Below the pieces are notes generated by a model. The model was not told the DNA's origin, made no database searches, and saw nothing but the letters and a program-made list of their open reading frames with translations. Of a DNA stretch of 32,451 nt, positions 19,225-26,866 are shown piece by piece. The stretch's first letter is position 1, and each line of letters opens with the position of its first letter. Origin of the DNA: Podochytrium sp. JEL0797 (taxonomy: Eukaryota > Chytridiomycota > Chytridiomycetes > Chytridiales > Chytriomycetaceae). Location: assembly GCA_027596195.1 (NCBI GenBank), contig JADGJG010000194.1, forward strand, positions 1-32,451. The letters are read 5' to 3'. Both the position numbers and the translations under genes were made by a program.

Positions 19225-19227
19225 CTA

Positions 19228-19566
19228 TTAGACTGTTGGAAAAAACTCCACATCCTCCTCCTCATCACCCTCGTCGTCGTCGTCGACGTCGGGTAAATTA
19301 AGATTCCCTTCCACATTGATTGTCGTCAACGCGACCAAACCCCCAAGGTCCATCTTCGAACCCTCCAAGCGATTCTCGCTCAAATCAAGAGTATGCAATG
19401 CGACCAAACGACCCAATTCGGCCGGAACCAGACCCTCCAAGCGATTCTTGCTCACATCAAGATACTGCAACGCGACCAAATCACCAAGTTCAACGGGAAT
19501 CGGTCCTTCCAAGCAATTTTCATCCAAATAAAGATCAGTCAACGCGACCAAACGACCGAGTTCCAT
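19228..19566 (-). pseudogene. Leucine-rich repeat fragment, truncated at its start
   Basis: The 112-aa frame holds about three and a half LRR units of the 23-24-residue type (LGRLVALTDLYLDENCLEGPIP, ELGDLVALQYLDVSKNRLEG, ELGRLVALHTLDLSENRLEG) and an acidic tail (DDDDEGDEEEDVEFF). It begins inside a repeat with no signal or cap, so its 5' part is missing. The break at about 19,570 is where Fanzor homology starts on the other strand, which suggests that insertion of the Fanzor segment cut the LRR gene. Its stop lies 3 bp from the left 76-bp repeat. Confidence 0.6.
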
Positions 19567-21059
19567 TGTCCATATCTACAGTGGCCGCAGGCGATACAAC
19601 CCCAGCAAAGGATCGCTTCAAGGCGGTTCGAATCCAGTTTTACCCAACTCAAGACCAAGCCAAGACATTGAACCAGTGGTTTCAAACGGCTAACTTTGTG
19701 TACAACCGAACCATCGAACAAATCGAAAACAACAAAGATTCAATCAACTTCATCCAATTACGTAACACACTGGTCACTGAGAAAACACGAACACGTGATC
19801 CAGAATACCAACGCCTTCAGGATTTGATTCGCCAAACTACGCAACAAATCAAGCAAGTATTGGAAACAGAGTTTATAGAGGTAGAACAGTTGGCGAGTCT
19901 CCTGTGGATGCATGTAGACATTGGTGACTTGAAACGACAGCAACTCCAAATCCAACCCATGAAAAATGGTAACGTGACGACATGGGAACTAGAAACTCCC
20001 AAAGAAGTGCGAGCGAATGCGGTGGACGATGTGGTGAAAGCATATCAAACTGCATTCACGCAATTGAAATCGGGTCAAATTTCTCATTTCAACATGTCTT
20101 ACCGCAAGCAAGCATTGAACAAGTCGATTCTTCTTCAAAAAAATCAAATTCAGTTCAGGGATGGGAATCTTCAGATTTTTGGTCTCGGAGGTTCCAAAAT
20201 TGTGTTCATCCCCCCCCGGACTCTTCGCGAACTTCAACACCTTGAAATTCAACATTCTGTAAGAATTGTCAAAGAAGGGAGTTCTTTCTTCGCTTTTGTT
20301 CCCGTCAAACAAGAAATCATTGTAAATCCCAGAAGTGATGACCTTGCGAGATACGCGGGGGTGGACCCCGGAGTGCGGGGCTGGATGACAGTTTTTTCAA
20401 GCATGGAATCTGTGGAATATATTCACAACATTGATTTGATGAACGAATTGAACAAAAAAATGAAACGAATCAAGAAGGCTACCACCGAATCACCAGTCCA
20501 ACCTCAGCGTGATGATGAAACACTTCAATTTCTCCAACCCCCAAAACCACCAGCAAGTGCACCACCACCGCCACCCAAGAAAAAGAAAAAATGGAAGCGG
20601 CGAAGTCGCGGGAGCAGCCGCAATAAGCGCATCGCACAGAGAACGCGGAAATCAACCTTTCGGAAAATCGAGTTCCGTAAACAGAATCTCGTGAACGAAT
20701 TGCATTGGAAAACTATTCAAGACATGCTACGTAGATTTGATATCATTTTCTACGGCGACTTCAAGAGCCACGGAGTCGTCAAAGGATGTCTGAACTCGTC
20801 TTTGAACCAACAGATCAACGATTTAAAGTTTTACCAATTCAAACTGAGATTGTTGTACAAAGCCCAAACACAACAAAGTAAAATCGTGATACCCGTTCAC
20901 GAGCATTACACGAGTCGCACATGTTCAACGTGTGGACACTTGAAAGAATCGTTTTCGTCGAAACAATACGCGTGTCCTTCATGTAACGTCATTTACGATC
21001 GTGATGAAAACGCGGCCAAAAACATTTTGATGAAAGGAATTATCAAGAATAATCTCTGA
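19398..21059 (+). CDS. Fanzor (TnpB-like RNA-guided DNA endonuclease)
   Basis: Fanzors are eukaryotic and viral relatives of TnpB that cut DNA guided by an RNA made from the element's 3' end. From the only upstream in-frame ATG (19398) the protein is 553 aa, but residues up to about 73 are antisense to an LRR fragment; family likeness starts at RFKAVRIQFYPTQDQAKTLN. The RuvC parts are D323 in AGVDPGVRGW, a IIFYGDFKSHG strand with D454 in place of the usual Glu, and D536 in YDRDENAAKNIL, with a zinc finger (CSTCG ... YACPSC) between. The family is known to vary the second acidic residue, so activity is plausible. A Pro-rich linker followed by KKKKKWKRRSR looks like a nuclear signal. The true start is unclear; a 3' splice-like site (TATCTACAG) near 19,580 allows an upstream exon. 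Confidence 0.9.
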   Translation: MRPNDPIRPEPDPPSDSCSHQDTATRPNHQVQRESVLPSNFHPNKDQSTRPNDRVPLSISTVAAGDTTPAKDRFKAVRIQFYPTQDQAKTLNQWFQTANFVYNRTIEQIENNKDSINFIQLRNTLVTEKTRTRDPEYQRLQDLIRQTTQQIKQVLETEFIEVEQLASLLWMHVDIGDLKRQQLQIQPMKNGNVTTWELETPKEVRANAVDDVVKAYQTAFTQLKSGQISHFNMSYRKQALNKSILLQKNQIQFRDGNLQIFGLGGSKIVFIPPRTLRELQHLEIQHSVRIVKEGSSFFAFVPVKQEIIVNPRSDDLARYAGVDPGVRGWMTVFSSMESVEYIHNIDLMNELNKKMKRIKKATTESPVQPQRDDETLQFLQPPKPPASAPPPPPKKKKKWKRRSRGSSRNKRIAQRTRKSTFRKIEFRKQNLVNELHWKTIQDMLRRFDIIFYGDFKSHGVVKGCLNSSLNQQINDLKFYQFKLRLLYKAQTQQSKIVIPVHEHYTSRTCSTCGHLKESFSSKQYACPSCNVIYDRDENAAKNILMKGIIKNNL

Positions 21060-21150
21060 TAGAGAAGATCCGCTTACGTTCATCAGCGGTTAGAAAACCG
21101 GGCGTAGTTGCTGAATATCAGTATTTGCAACAGTATGTCAGGGTTTGATG
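21060..21150 (+). ncRNA. Candidate omega-RNA / right-end region of the Fanzor element
   Basis: Directly after the Fanzor stop, two hairpins can be drawn: CCGCT/AGCGG at 21070-21089, and GTTGC/GCAAC at 21107-21131 with an inner AATA/TATT pairing around TCAG. In TnpB and Fanzor systems the guide scaffold lies across the 3' end of the gene and the guide is read from just past the element's right end. Position and structure fit. The exact boundary, and thus the guide, is not determined; a 10-bp repeat AACAGTATGT (21129 and 21156) may mark it. Confidence 0.45.
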
Positions 21151-21360
21151 AACGGAACAGTATGTACGTGAGCTCGCGGAGGCGAATGAACAAGGAGCTC
21201 GTTTGGAGGAGCGTTTGTAGGGATCTCGACAGTTGCTGAATTTTTTGCATCTTGCTGCTACCCGAAAGGAAAAACGAATCTTTTTCTCCGTGAATTCTCG
21301 CAGTTACTCCCGTAATTCCAACGCGTTGTCGGGTCGCCGCCGAGCGACGCCAGCGAAACT
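21151..21360 (+). pseudogene. Remnant of a coding region upstream of the right 76-bp repeat
   Basis: One frame reads EQYVRELAEANEQGARLEERL, then a TAG (21218-21220), then an open run through ALSGRRRATPAKLAAAIYEL into the 76-bp repeat and ends at 21430. Helical, coding-like composition on both sides of the stop suggests the 3' end of a broken gene. No start codon is seen. The protein is not recognised. It occupies most of the gap between Fanzor and the guanylyltransferase gene. Confidence 0.35.
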
Positions 21361-21435
21361 GGCTGCAGCGATTTACGAGCTGATTGACACGGGATTCATT
21401 TTTTATAGTGTTTTATTTTGTGTTGATTGAGTGTA
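21361..21435 (+). repeat. Right copy of the 76-bp direct repeat
   Basis: This copy ends 4 bp before the guanylyltransferase ATG, so it also supplies that gene's proximal promoter and leader. It differs from the left copy by one T less in a homopolymer and by one C-to-T change. Near-identity over a 2.2-kb distance implies recent duplication or gene conversion. Confidence 0.93.
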
Positions 21436-21439
21436 AAAA

Positions 21440-22516
21440 ATGAAAGCTCTTATTCTTGTTGGTGGATTCGGAACTAGACTGCGTCCATTGACCATCACGA
21501 CTCCAAAACCCCTTGTGGAATTTGGAAACAAGCCAATGATTGTGCACCAGATTGAAGCGCTCGTGAAGGCGGGTGTCAAGGAGATTGTCCTTGCCGTGTC
21601 GTATCGTCCCGAGACGATGGTCAAGGTGATGGAAAAGTACGAAAAGCAGCTCGGGATCACGATCCACTTTTCGGTCGAGTCGGAACCTCTTGGAACAGCA
21701 GGTCCTTTGGCACTGGCGGCTTCAGTGTTGGGTAAGGACGGATCTCCTTTTTTTGTTCTCAACTCGGACGTTATTTGTGAGTTTCCCTTTGAATCCCTTT
21801 TGGCGTTTCACACGGCGCATGGATGTGAAGGGACGATTCTAGTCACCAAAGTCGATGAACCGTCGAAATATGGAGTAGTTGTCAATACACCCAACAGTTC
21901 CTTGATTGAACGATTCGTGGAGAAGCCTGTCGAATTTCTTTCCAACAAGATCAACGCTGGAATCTACATTTTCAACCCGTCCGTGTTGAAGCGGATGATC
22001 GCGGTTCAGCCCATGTCGATCGAGAAGGAACTGTTTCCAAAAATGGCCCAAGATTGTCAAATTCACGCGATGGAGCTCCCGGGTTTCTGGATGGATATCG
22101 GTCAACCCAAAGATTATCTTACAGGCACAGGACTCTGGTTGGCTTCAGTGGATTCGAATCTATTGGCCACAGGCCCTCACATTGTCGGTCCTGTCTTGAT
22201 GGACGCGACGGTCCAAATCGGCAAAGGGTGTAAAATCGGACCCAATGTAGTCTTGGGTCCCGGCGTAGTGATTGGCGACGGCGTGTGTATGAGCCAGAGT
22301 GTTGTTTTGGCAAATAGTGTGGTGAAATCACACGCTTGGGTACAGAACACGATTGTGGGGTGGAACAACACGATTGGCCAATGGTCGCGTTTGGAGAATG
22401 TGTGTGTGTTGGGTGAAGATGTGCATGTCAGTGATGGAATTTACATGAATGGGGCCAAAGTGTTGCCCCACAAGTCCGTCAATTCAAGTGTGACTGAGCC
22501 GCAGATTATCATGTAA
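21440..22516 (+). CDS. Mannose-1-phosphate guanylyltransferase (GDP-mannose pyrophosphorylase)
   Basis: The enzyme makes GDP-mannose from mannose-1-phosphate and GTP. The 358-aa length equals eukaryotic GMPPB/PSA1-type proteins. The N-terminal signature [20 protein letters not shown] is intact, followed by [12 protein letters not shown], the metal-site motif [30 protein letters not shown] and [12 protein letters not shown]. The C-terminal 100 residues form hexapeptide-repeat left-handed beta helix ([20 protein letters not shown]). It has no introns, unlike the host genes to either side. The ATG is preceded by five A residues and the 76-bp repeat. Its product feeds the GDP-fucose route represented by the synthase at 13813-14748. 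A capture of a cellular gene by the virus is likely, but a host gene cannot be excluded. Confidence 0.94.
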   Translation: MKALILVGGFGTRLRPLTITTPKPLVEFGNKPMIVHQIEALVKAGVKEIVLAVSYRPETMVKVMEKYEKQLGITIHFSVESEPLGTAGPLALAASVLGKDGSPFFVLNSDVICEFPFESLLAFHTAHGCEGTILVTKVDEPSKYGVVVNTPNSSLIERFVEKPVEFLSNKINAGIYIFNPSVLKRMIAVQPMSIEKELFPKMAQDCQIHAMELPGFWMDIGQPKDYLTGTGLWLASVDSNLLATGPHIVGPVLMDATVQIGKGCKIGPNVVLGPGVVIGDGVCMSQSVVLANSVVKSHAWVQNTIVGWNNTIGQWSRLENVCVLGEDVHVSDGIYMNGAKVLPHKSVNSSVTEPQIIM

Positions 22517-22523
22517 TTACATG
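22510..22523. terminator. Perfect 14-bp palindrome joining two convergent stop codons
   Basis: CATGTAATTACATG is its own reverse complement. It encodes Met-stop for both convergent genes: the guanylyltransferase ends ATG TAA and the LRR gene reads the same on the other strand, with the stops abutting. No poly(A) signal lies between, so each transcript must run into the other gene. Confidence 0.8.
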
Positions 22524-23758
22524 ACGAAATTGGCTGTTTGGTAAAAAGGCAAAGCAAGGATTTGGCGAGGAAACCCGCCCGTCAATGACGTCCAGCGCAG
22601 ATCGAGGACCCGCAACGCAAGCAAATTTCCAAGTTCTGCGGGAACGGATCCTACCAACGCATTATCACCCAAATCCAGTCGCACGATTTCCCGCAAGTTT
22701 CCAAGTTCCATGGGAATGGGACCGTCCAATCGGTTTTGGCTCACATCTAGTTTCCGCAATGAAGATATGTTTCCGAGTTCTGCAGGAATCGGGCCGTCCA
22801 ACCAGTTGTCTGAAAGGTCCAGTGTCTCCAAATTCCGCAAATTTCCGAGTTCTTTGGGAATAGGTCCTGAAATTCCAAGTTTGGTCAATTCGAGACTTTT
22901 CAAGAGATGCAAGTTCCCAAGTTCCCTTGGAATCTTCCCCCATATTTGCCTGGCATTGCCTATCACCAGTGTATCTAGCATGGGCAAAGAACCAAGTTCC
23001 GCGGGAATGGGTCCTGCCATCTCATTCTTGCCCAAATACAGTGATTCCAATAATTTCAAATTTCCGAGTTCAGGTGGGATGGGTCCCGTCATGCTGTTAT
23101 CGGAAAGATCCAGATGATACAGTTTGGATAAGTTTCCGATTTCCGCCGGAATATTTCCCACTAACAGATAGTTATCTGACAAATTCAGGAACGTCAACTC
23201 ATGCAAATTACCGATTTCCACAGGAAGACGGCCTTCAAACGAGCTGGTGTTCAAATCGAGCAACTTCAACTTGCGCAAATTACAGATTTCGGTGGGAAAT
23301 GGAGTTGTCCCGTTATCCAACGTCTCTGAAGACACATTTCTAGCTGAATACAGATCCATGCGAGCATGGATCTTCAATTTTACGAGCGTGGCGGGCAATC
23401 GCCCAAATGCCAAGGGGTTCGTTCCACGTACATTACTTATCTTCAATTCTATCAAACCAGTCATGCGTTGTGTCCATTCAGGAATATATGTATCTGTACA
23501 AACACAATCATTCAAAATGAGTCGTCTCGAAATAGGCGGTAAAACAATATTCACACCCGAAATGTCACACGAATCAAGTGTGATGCTTTGCAGGGCAGGG
23601 AGATGTTGAAAAAGAAGGGGGTGGGGTACATTGCCTTCCAAGTGTCGAAGTTCCAAATCATGCATCCGAGCAAACGCGCTTCTGAGTTTCGACCAATTGA
23701 AAGGTAGAGGCAGGTTGACAGCCTCCTCAGCCTCAGCCTCAACGCGTGTGATGATCAT
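22517..23758 (-). CDS. Leucine-rich repeat protein (plant-type LRRs), 413 aa
   Basis: The ATG at 23758 is used; an earlier TTG is not a likely start. After an N-terminal part of about 150 residues with irregular LRR-like units, there are about ten regular 23-24-residue repeats of the form IPAELGNLSKLYHLDLSDNSMTGP. The GxIPxELGNL signature marks plant-specific-type LRRs, which also occur in amoebae, chytrids and other protists. No signal peptide, membrane span or kinase follows, so a cytoplasmic binding protein is inferred. The gene abuts the guanylyltransferase stop and is divergent from RNase III across about 250 bp. Uninterrupted frame and lack of introns fit the viral block; host origin by capture is plausible. 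Confidence 0.88.
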   Translation of the reverse strand: MIITRVEAEAEEAVNLPLPFNWSKLRSAFARMHDLELRHLEGNVPHPLLFQHLPALQSITLDSCDISGVNIVLPPISRRLILNDCVCTDTYIPEWTQRMTGLIELKISNVRGTNPLAFGRLPATLVKLKIHARMDLYSARNVSSETLDNGTTPFPTEICNLRKLKLLDLNTSSFEGRLPVEIGNLHELTFLNLSDNYLLVGNIPAEIGNLSKLYHLDLSDNSMTGPIPPELGNLKLLESLYLGKNEMAGPIPAELGSLPMLDTLVIGNARQIWGKIPRELGNLHLLKSLELTKLGISGPIPKELGNLRNLETLDLSDNWLDGPIPAELGNISSLRKLDVSQNRLDGPIPMELGNLREIVRLDLGDNALVGSVPAELGNLLALRVLDLRWTSLTGGFPRQILALPFYQTANFVM

Positions 23759-24005
23759 TGTATCGGTATCGCTGCAAACGCATCCAGATCGGGGACATGT
23801 AGATCGCAAACGGCCGGTTCGCCAAAGTACGTGTGTGTGGCAGAAGAAGTGTTACCCGGTGGAAGTTTGCAGGATCCCAGCAACTGGGCAAATGCCATTT
23901 TTGAAGATGTTTTTTTTGAGCATCCATCCGTGCAATTTCGCTCGCTTTTTATCTCATTTGCCACACAAACAAAAATCACCCCACGCGGGGTGTGTTGGGG
24001 GAAAG

Positions 24006-24977
24006 ATGGAACCAGGCCCAATAATTCCAAATGCTTTGCACGATTTTTTCAAAAATCAAAAAAAAATGATTTCCAAATTGGAAATTGAAGGTATTTTGAA
24101 CAAGATGCAATGGATTGGCGATGGCGAAACCTGGCTTCAAATCATTGATCCTGTGCCTTATCAGACTTCGTTTGTGCACAAAAGTTATATTTGTGAACAA
24201 AAATGCGCCGAGTCGTCGTCCAACGAAGCGCTCGAGTTTCTTGGCGATGCGTTCATTGGTGCCATTGTGGGGAAATATCTCATGGACCGGTTCGAAGGGG
24301 AACAAGAAGGGTTTTTGACAAAAACAAGGACGCGTTTGGTGCGTTCGAGCATGTTGTATTGTTTCGCGCGTCATCTCGGGTTGGGTGAACATCTGGTTCT
24401 TAGTCAACAGGTCGAGCGACTCACGGAACTAGGGCCCACAAAGGGTCGAAACAATCCTCGATTTTATGAAGATTGTTTCGAGGCGTTTGTGGGGGCCATT
24501 ATTCAAGATTTTGGGGACGAGCGCGGGTATCGCTACGCGAAACGATTTTTGATCAGTGTGATTGAAAATGTGGTTGATTTTGCAGATATCTTGCTATGCA
24601 ACGAGAACCATAAGGATACGTTGCAGCGATTCTTTCAAGCCCGTCCTGACCCTCGGAACGTCTCGAAACGATGGCCCAATCCAGTGTATATTGATTTGGC
24701 CGAATATGGACCCTTTCATTCGAAAACGTTTGTCAAGGGTGTGTTTTTACCCACCGTGCTTCTCGAAACGTTTTCAGAAACCGTGCAGGGACAAGTGGAT
24801 GCGTACCATCGGGATCAATTGGCCACCAATCCCAAAGCGGCCGAATCGATTCGAACTCACGCGCAAACCACGCATTCAAAATTAATCGGACTGGCTGGAG
24901 CATTCAAAAAGAGTGTTGCGGAACAAGAGTGTTCCAGAATGGCATTGTATTGTTTGTCAGTGGACGAATTCTTTTAA
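24006..24977 (+). CDS. Ribonuclease III
   Basis: RNase III cleaves double-stranded RNA. From the ATG at 24006 the protein has 323 aa; an alternative ATG at 24066 would cut into the first helix. The catalytic domain has the signature NEALEFLGDA (E77, D81) and the second acidic pair in YEDCFEAFVGAI (D156, E159), so it should be active. A double-stranded RNA-binding domain appears split: NPVYIDLAEYGPFHSKTF, then about 60 extra residues, then GAFKKSVAEQECSRMALYCL. Giant viruses of several groups encode RNase III. It is intronless. A hairpin-forming CCCCACGCGGGGTG lies just before the start. Its stop touches the convergent helicase remnant. Confidence 0.94.
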   Translation: MEPGPIIPNALHDFFKNQKKMISKLEIEGILNKMQWIGDGETWLQIIDPVPYQTSFVHKSYICEQKCAESSSNEALEFLGDAFIGAIVGKYLMDRFEGEQEGFLTKTRTRLVRSSMLYCFARHLGLGEHLVLSQQVERLTELGPTKGRNNPRFYEDCFEAFVGAIIQDFGDERGYRYAKRFLISVIENVVDFADILLCNENHKDTLQRFFQARPDPRNVSKRWPNPVYIDLAEYGPFHSKTFVKGVFLPTVLLETFSETVQGQVDAYHRDQLATNPKAAESIRTHAQTTHSKLIGLAGAFKKSVAEQECSRMALYCLSVDEFF

Positions 24978-25480
24978 TAAAAATCAAACGCGCCGAGACG
25001 TGGATCATGAGGTTGGGGTTGACCCTCGTCGGGGATTTCCATTCCACATAGACGTCGAATATGATTTAAATGGCGTTCCAGTATTGTTGCAAGCGTTGCA
25101 AAATGGATTTTAGTTTGGTGATGAGAAGAGGTTGTGAGATGGAATAAATAAAACCGTGAATATAATTTAACGCTAATTTCGATTGAATCAAGGCCACATC
25201 GAATTGCGCGGAATTCCATCGCGCACGCAGAAGCAGTGTTGAGCCGATCGAATTCGTTGAATTCGGGCGGTCCGTACTTGAGAAACCCAAACGCGCGCGG
25301 GATCCGGATCCACCCGTTGGATTCTCGAAACGCGCGAATGGGCGGAGGCGGCGGGTAGCCGGGATGTCGAACAGGCAGGATAGTGAGTTCAAGTTGCAAT
25401 TGAGCGAGTTGCGGGCCCAGGAACGCCGATTTACGCACGGAATACCCGTTGCGCGAAAGAAGACGGTTGCATTCGCTCAT
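24974..25480 (-). pseudogene. Remnant resembling the start of an A18-type viral helicase
   Basis: An ATG at 25480 opens 168 codons. Residues 20-75 (LTILPVRHPGY ... IRAFRESNGWIRIPRAFGFLKYG) resemble the region before the DEAD/SNF2-type motor in nucleocytovirus A18-like transcript-release helicases, where a proline-rich strand leads to a PRxxGxxxfG motif. No Walker or DEAD motif follows. After residue 80 two frames compete: the long one continues to LGAFDFY, while a second frame (25066 on) has helix-like sequence LNYIHGFIYSISQPLLITKL. This looks like a deleted and frameshifted gene. It could instead be an intact short protein of unknown kind. The stop abuts RNase III. Confidence 0.5.
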
Positions 25481-25499
25481 TTAAAAGAGGTTTTTTTAT

Positions 25500-26045
25500 T
25501 TAGGCGATTTTATGAATCAAGACATGAGACCACATTGGATCAGTCTGGAGTTGAAAATTCAAGGGTTTCGGTGGCGTGCTTCCGTCCACTCCATCATGAG
25601 CGAATTGGAATTGGATTTGTTGTTTGGTCACATCTATGATTTGCGCAGTGAACGCAAATTCCAGATCAGTTCTGTAAGTCACGAGATTATAGTATTGCGC
25701 GAATTGGTACCAACCGAATGTTTTCCCACCATCATACGATTGAGTCATAATACAATAAACACTCGCGGGATTATTGGCAAAAACCGAATTACTATTGATT
25801 TTCACATCCATTCTGTAAATTCCTGGATTGGAGAACACAAAATTAGATGCATTCACGACCGAAATCCCTGAAGAATAACGCGCCACAGGATTGATTAGCA
25901 TAGGCACAAATGTATTTGAATTTAGATACGTGTCATTCCCTGAGACGTAATTGGCACCATCACTGAATATGAACATACCATAATCTCCTTGATTGAATGT
26001 ATTGCACGTGAGTTTCGCTGCAACAACATCAAGAACAACAGACAT
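25500..26045 (-). CDS. C1q/TNF-like beta-jellyroll protein, 181 aa
   Basis: The ATG at 26045 is chosen; the longer frame begins at a TTG. The sequence is rich in beta strands and Asn/Ser/Tyr: FNQGDYGMFIFSDGANYVSG, FVFSNPGIYRMDVKINSN, YCIMTQSYDGGKTFGWYQF, and a C-terminal strand MWSHVLIHKIA. The pattern 'xxxPGIYxxxxxIxxN' is usual for C1q/TNF-like trimeric head domains, known at virus fibre tips. The lipase gene ends 20 bp upstream on the same strand, so the two may be co-transcribed. A role in attachment or the particle surface is inferred. The family call is by pattern only. Confidence 0.55.
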   Translation of the reverse strand: MSVVLDVVAAKLTCNTFNQGDYGMFIFSDGANYVSGNDTYLNSNTFVPMLINPVARYSSGISVVNASNFVFSNPGIYRMDVKINSNSVFANNPASVYCIMTQSYDGGKTFGWYQFAQYYNLVTYRTDLEFAFTAQIIDVTKQQIQFQFAHDGVDGSTPPKPLNFQLQTDPMWSHVLIHKIA

Positions 26046-26065
26046 CTCTTTTGGTTCATTGGTGA

Positions 26066-26809
26066 TCAAAAAAGAACACTGACATTAAAATACGCGTGAT
26101 GCGCCGCGAGATCAAAGTCCCAAAAGGGGATTGCCGCTGGCGTCATGTTGTTGACTTGCACTTCGCGATCGCGGTTGATCCAATACTCCACTCCATGATG
26201 ACAATACATATCGCTGAGAGGCGGCATATGGGGAACCGGGTCGTTGTAGTTCACGAGCCGAGCAATTTCTGCAAATTCCTTCACCACGAGCGAAAGAGCC
26301 GCATTTCCGACGCGAGGCTGGCCCATACTCACGACATGTGTGCGTGAAGCAGGAACGATTTGACGGGCTGTGAAATCAACCGCTGCCAACAACGCTGCCG
26401 CCCCACCCAACGAGTGACCCACGAAATAGAGGTGGTATTCGGGCCATTCACGCACGTACTGAATCACCACGGGTTCCATCAGGGGTTGAAGAAAAGTCCA
26501 TGTATTCCAGAACCCCGAATGGACTTGCACCGCGTCGGGGACATGAGGGATGGATTGTTGTATGAAATCGAGATCTTCCATAAAATCGGTGATGGAGCTC
26601 GTTCCTCGAATCGAAAGAATGATTTGTTGCAGCTCGTGATTCACGGAAACAAACCCTTGCGTGGTGTTGGCCACCGCCACGAGATGTGATGTATTTTGAA
26701 CTGGCGGCAGGAGACACAAGTTACAGGTCCATTGGAAAGGAGATGGGTAATAACTAATGAACGCATACAGGGTCGCCGTGTACAGCTGAGCAACAGTGAG
26801 AAACCGCAT
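26066..26809 (-). CDS. Class 3 lipase, probably secreted
   Basis: Class 3 (Rhizomucor-type) lipases hydrolyse acylglycerols or phospholipids. From the ATG at 26809 the protein is 247 aa; a start 7 codons earlier is possible but would put charges before the hydrophobic N-terminus (RFLTVAQLYTATLYAFISYY), which may be a signal peptide. Seen in order: LSIRGTSSITDFMEDLDF (oxyanion strand), VHSGFWNTW, the nucleophile elbow GHSLGGAAALLAA, FGQPRVGN-like MGQPRVGNAAL, the Asp in NYNDPVPHMPP, and a final His in AAHHAYF. The triad is therefore complete. Fungi and some giant viruses carry such lipases. It lies between the C1q-like gene and a decayed transposon. Confidence 0.88.
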   Translation of the reverse strand: MRFLTVAQLYTATLYAFISYYPSPFQWTCNLCLLPPVQNTSHLVAVANTTQGFVSVNHELQQIILSIRGTSSITDFMEDLDFIQQSIPHVPDAVQVHSGFWNTWTFLQPLMEPVVIQYVREWPEYHLYFVGHSLGGAAALLAAVDFTARQIVPASRTHVVSMGQPRVGNAALSLVVKEFAEIARLVNYNDPVPHMPPLSDMYCHHGVEYWINRDREVQVNNMTPAAIPFWDFDLAAHHAYFNVSVLF

Positions 26810-26866
26810 GTTTACACCCCGTTTTTGCAAAATAGAACACTAGTATTTTTTTTCTGCTTCTTGGTC

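Noticed and set aside
19320..19397. Fanzor start upstream of 19398
   Set aside because: The frame is open there, but begins at a TTG and is entirely antisense to LRR repeats; no ATG is present.
23631..24005. N-terminal extension of RNase III
   Set aside because: The extended frame has no ATG at its head and overlaps the start of the LRR gene antisense; the RNase III fold starts after 24006.
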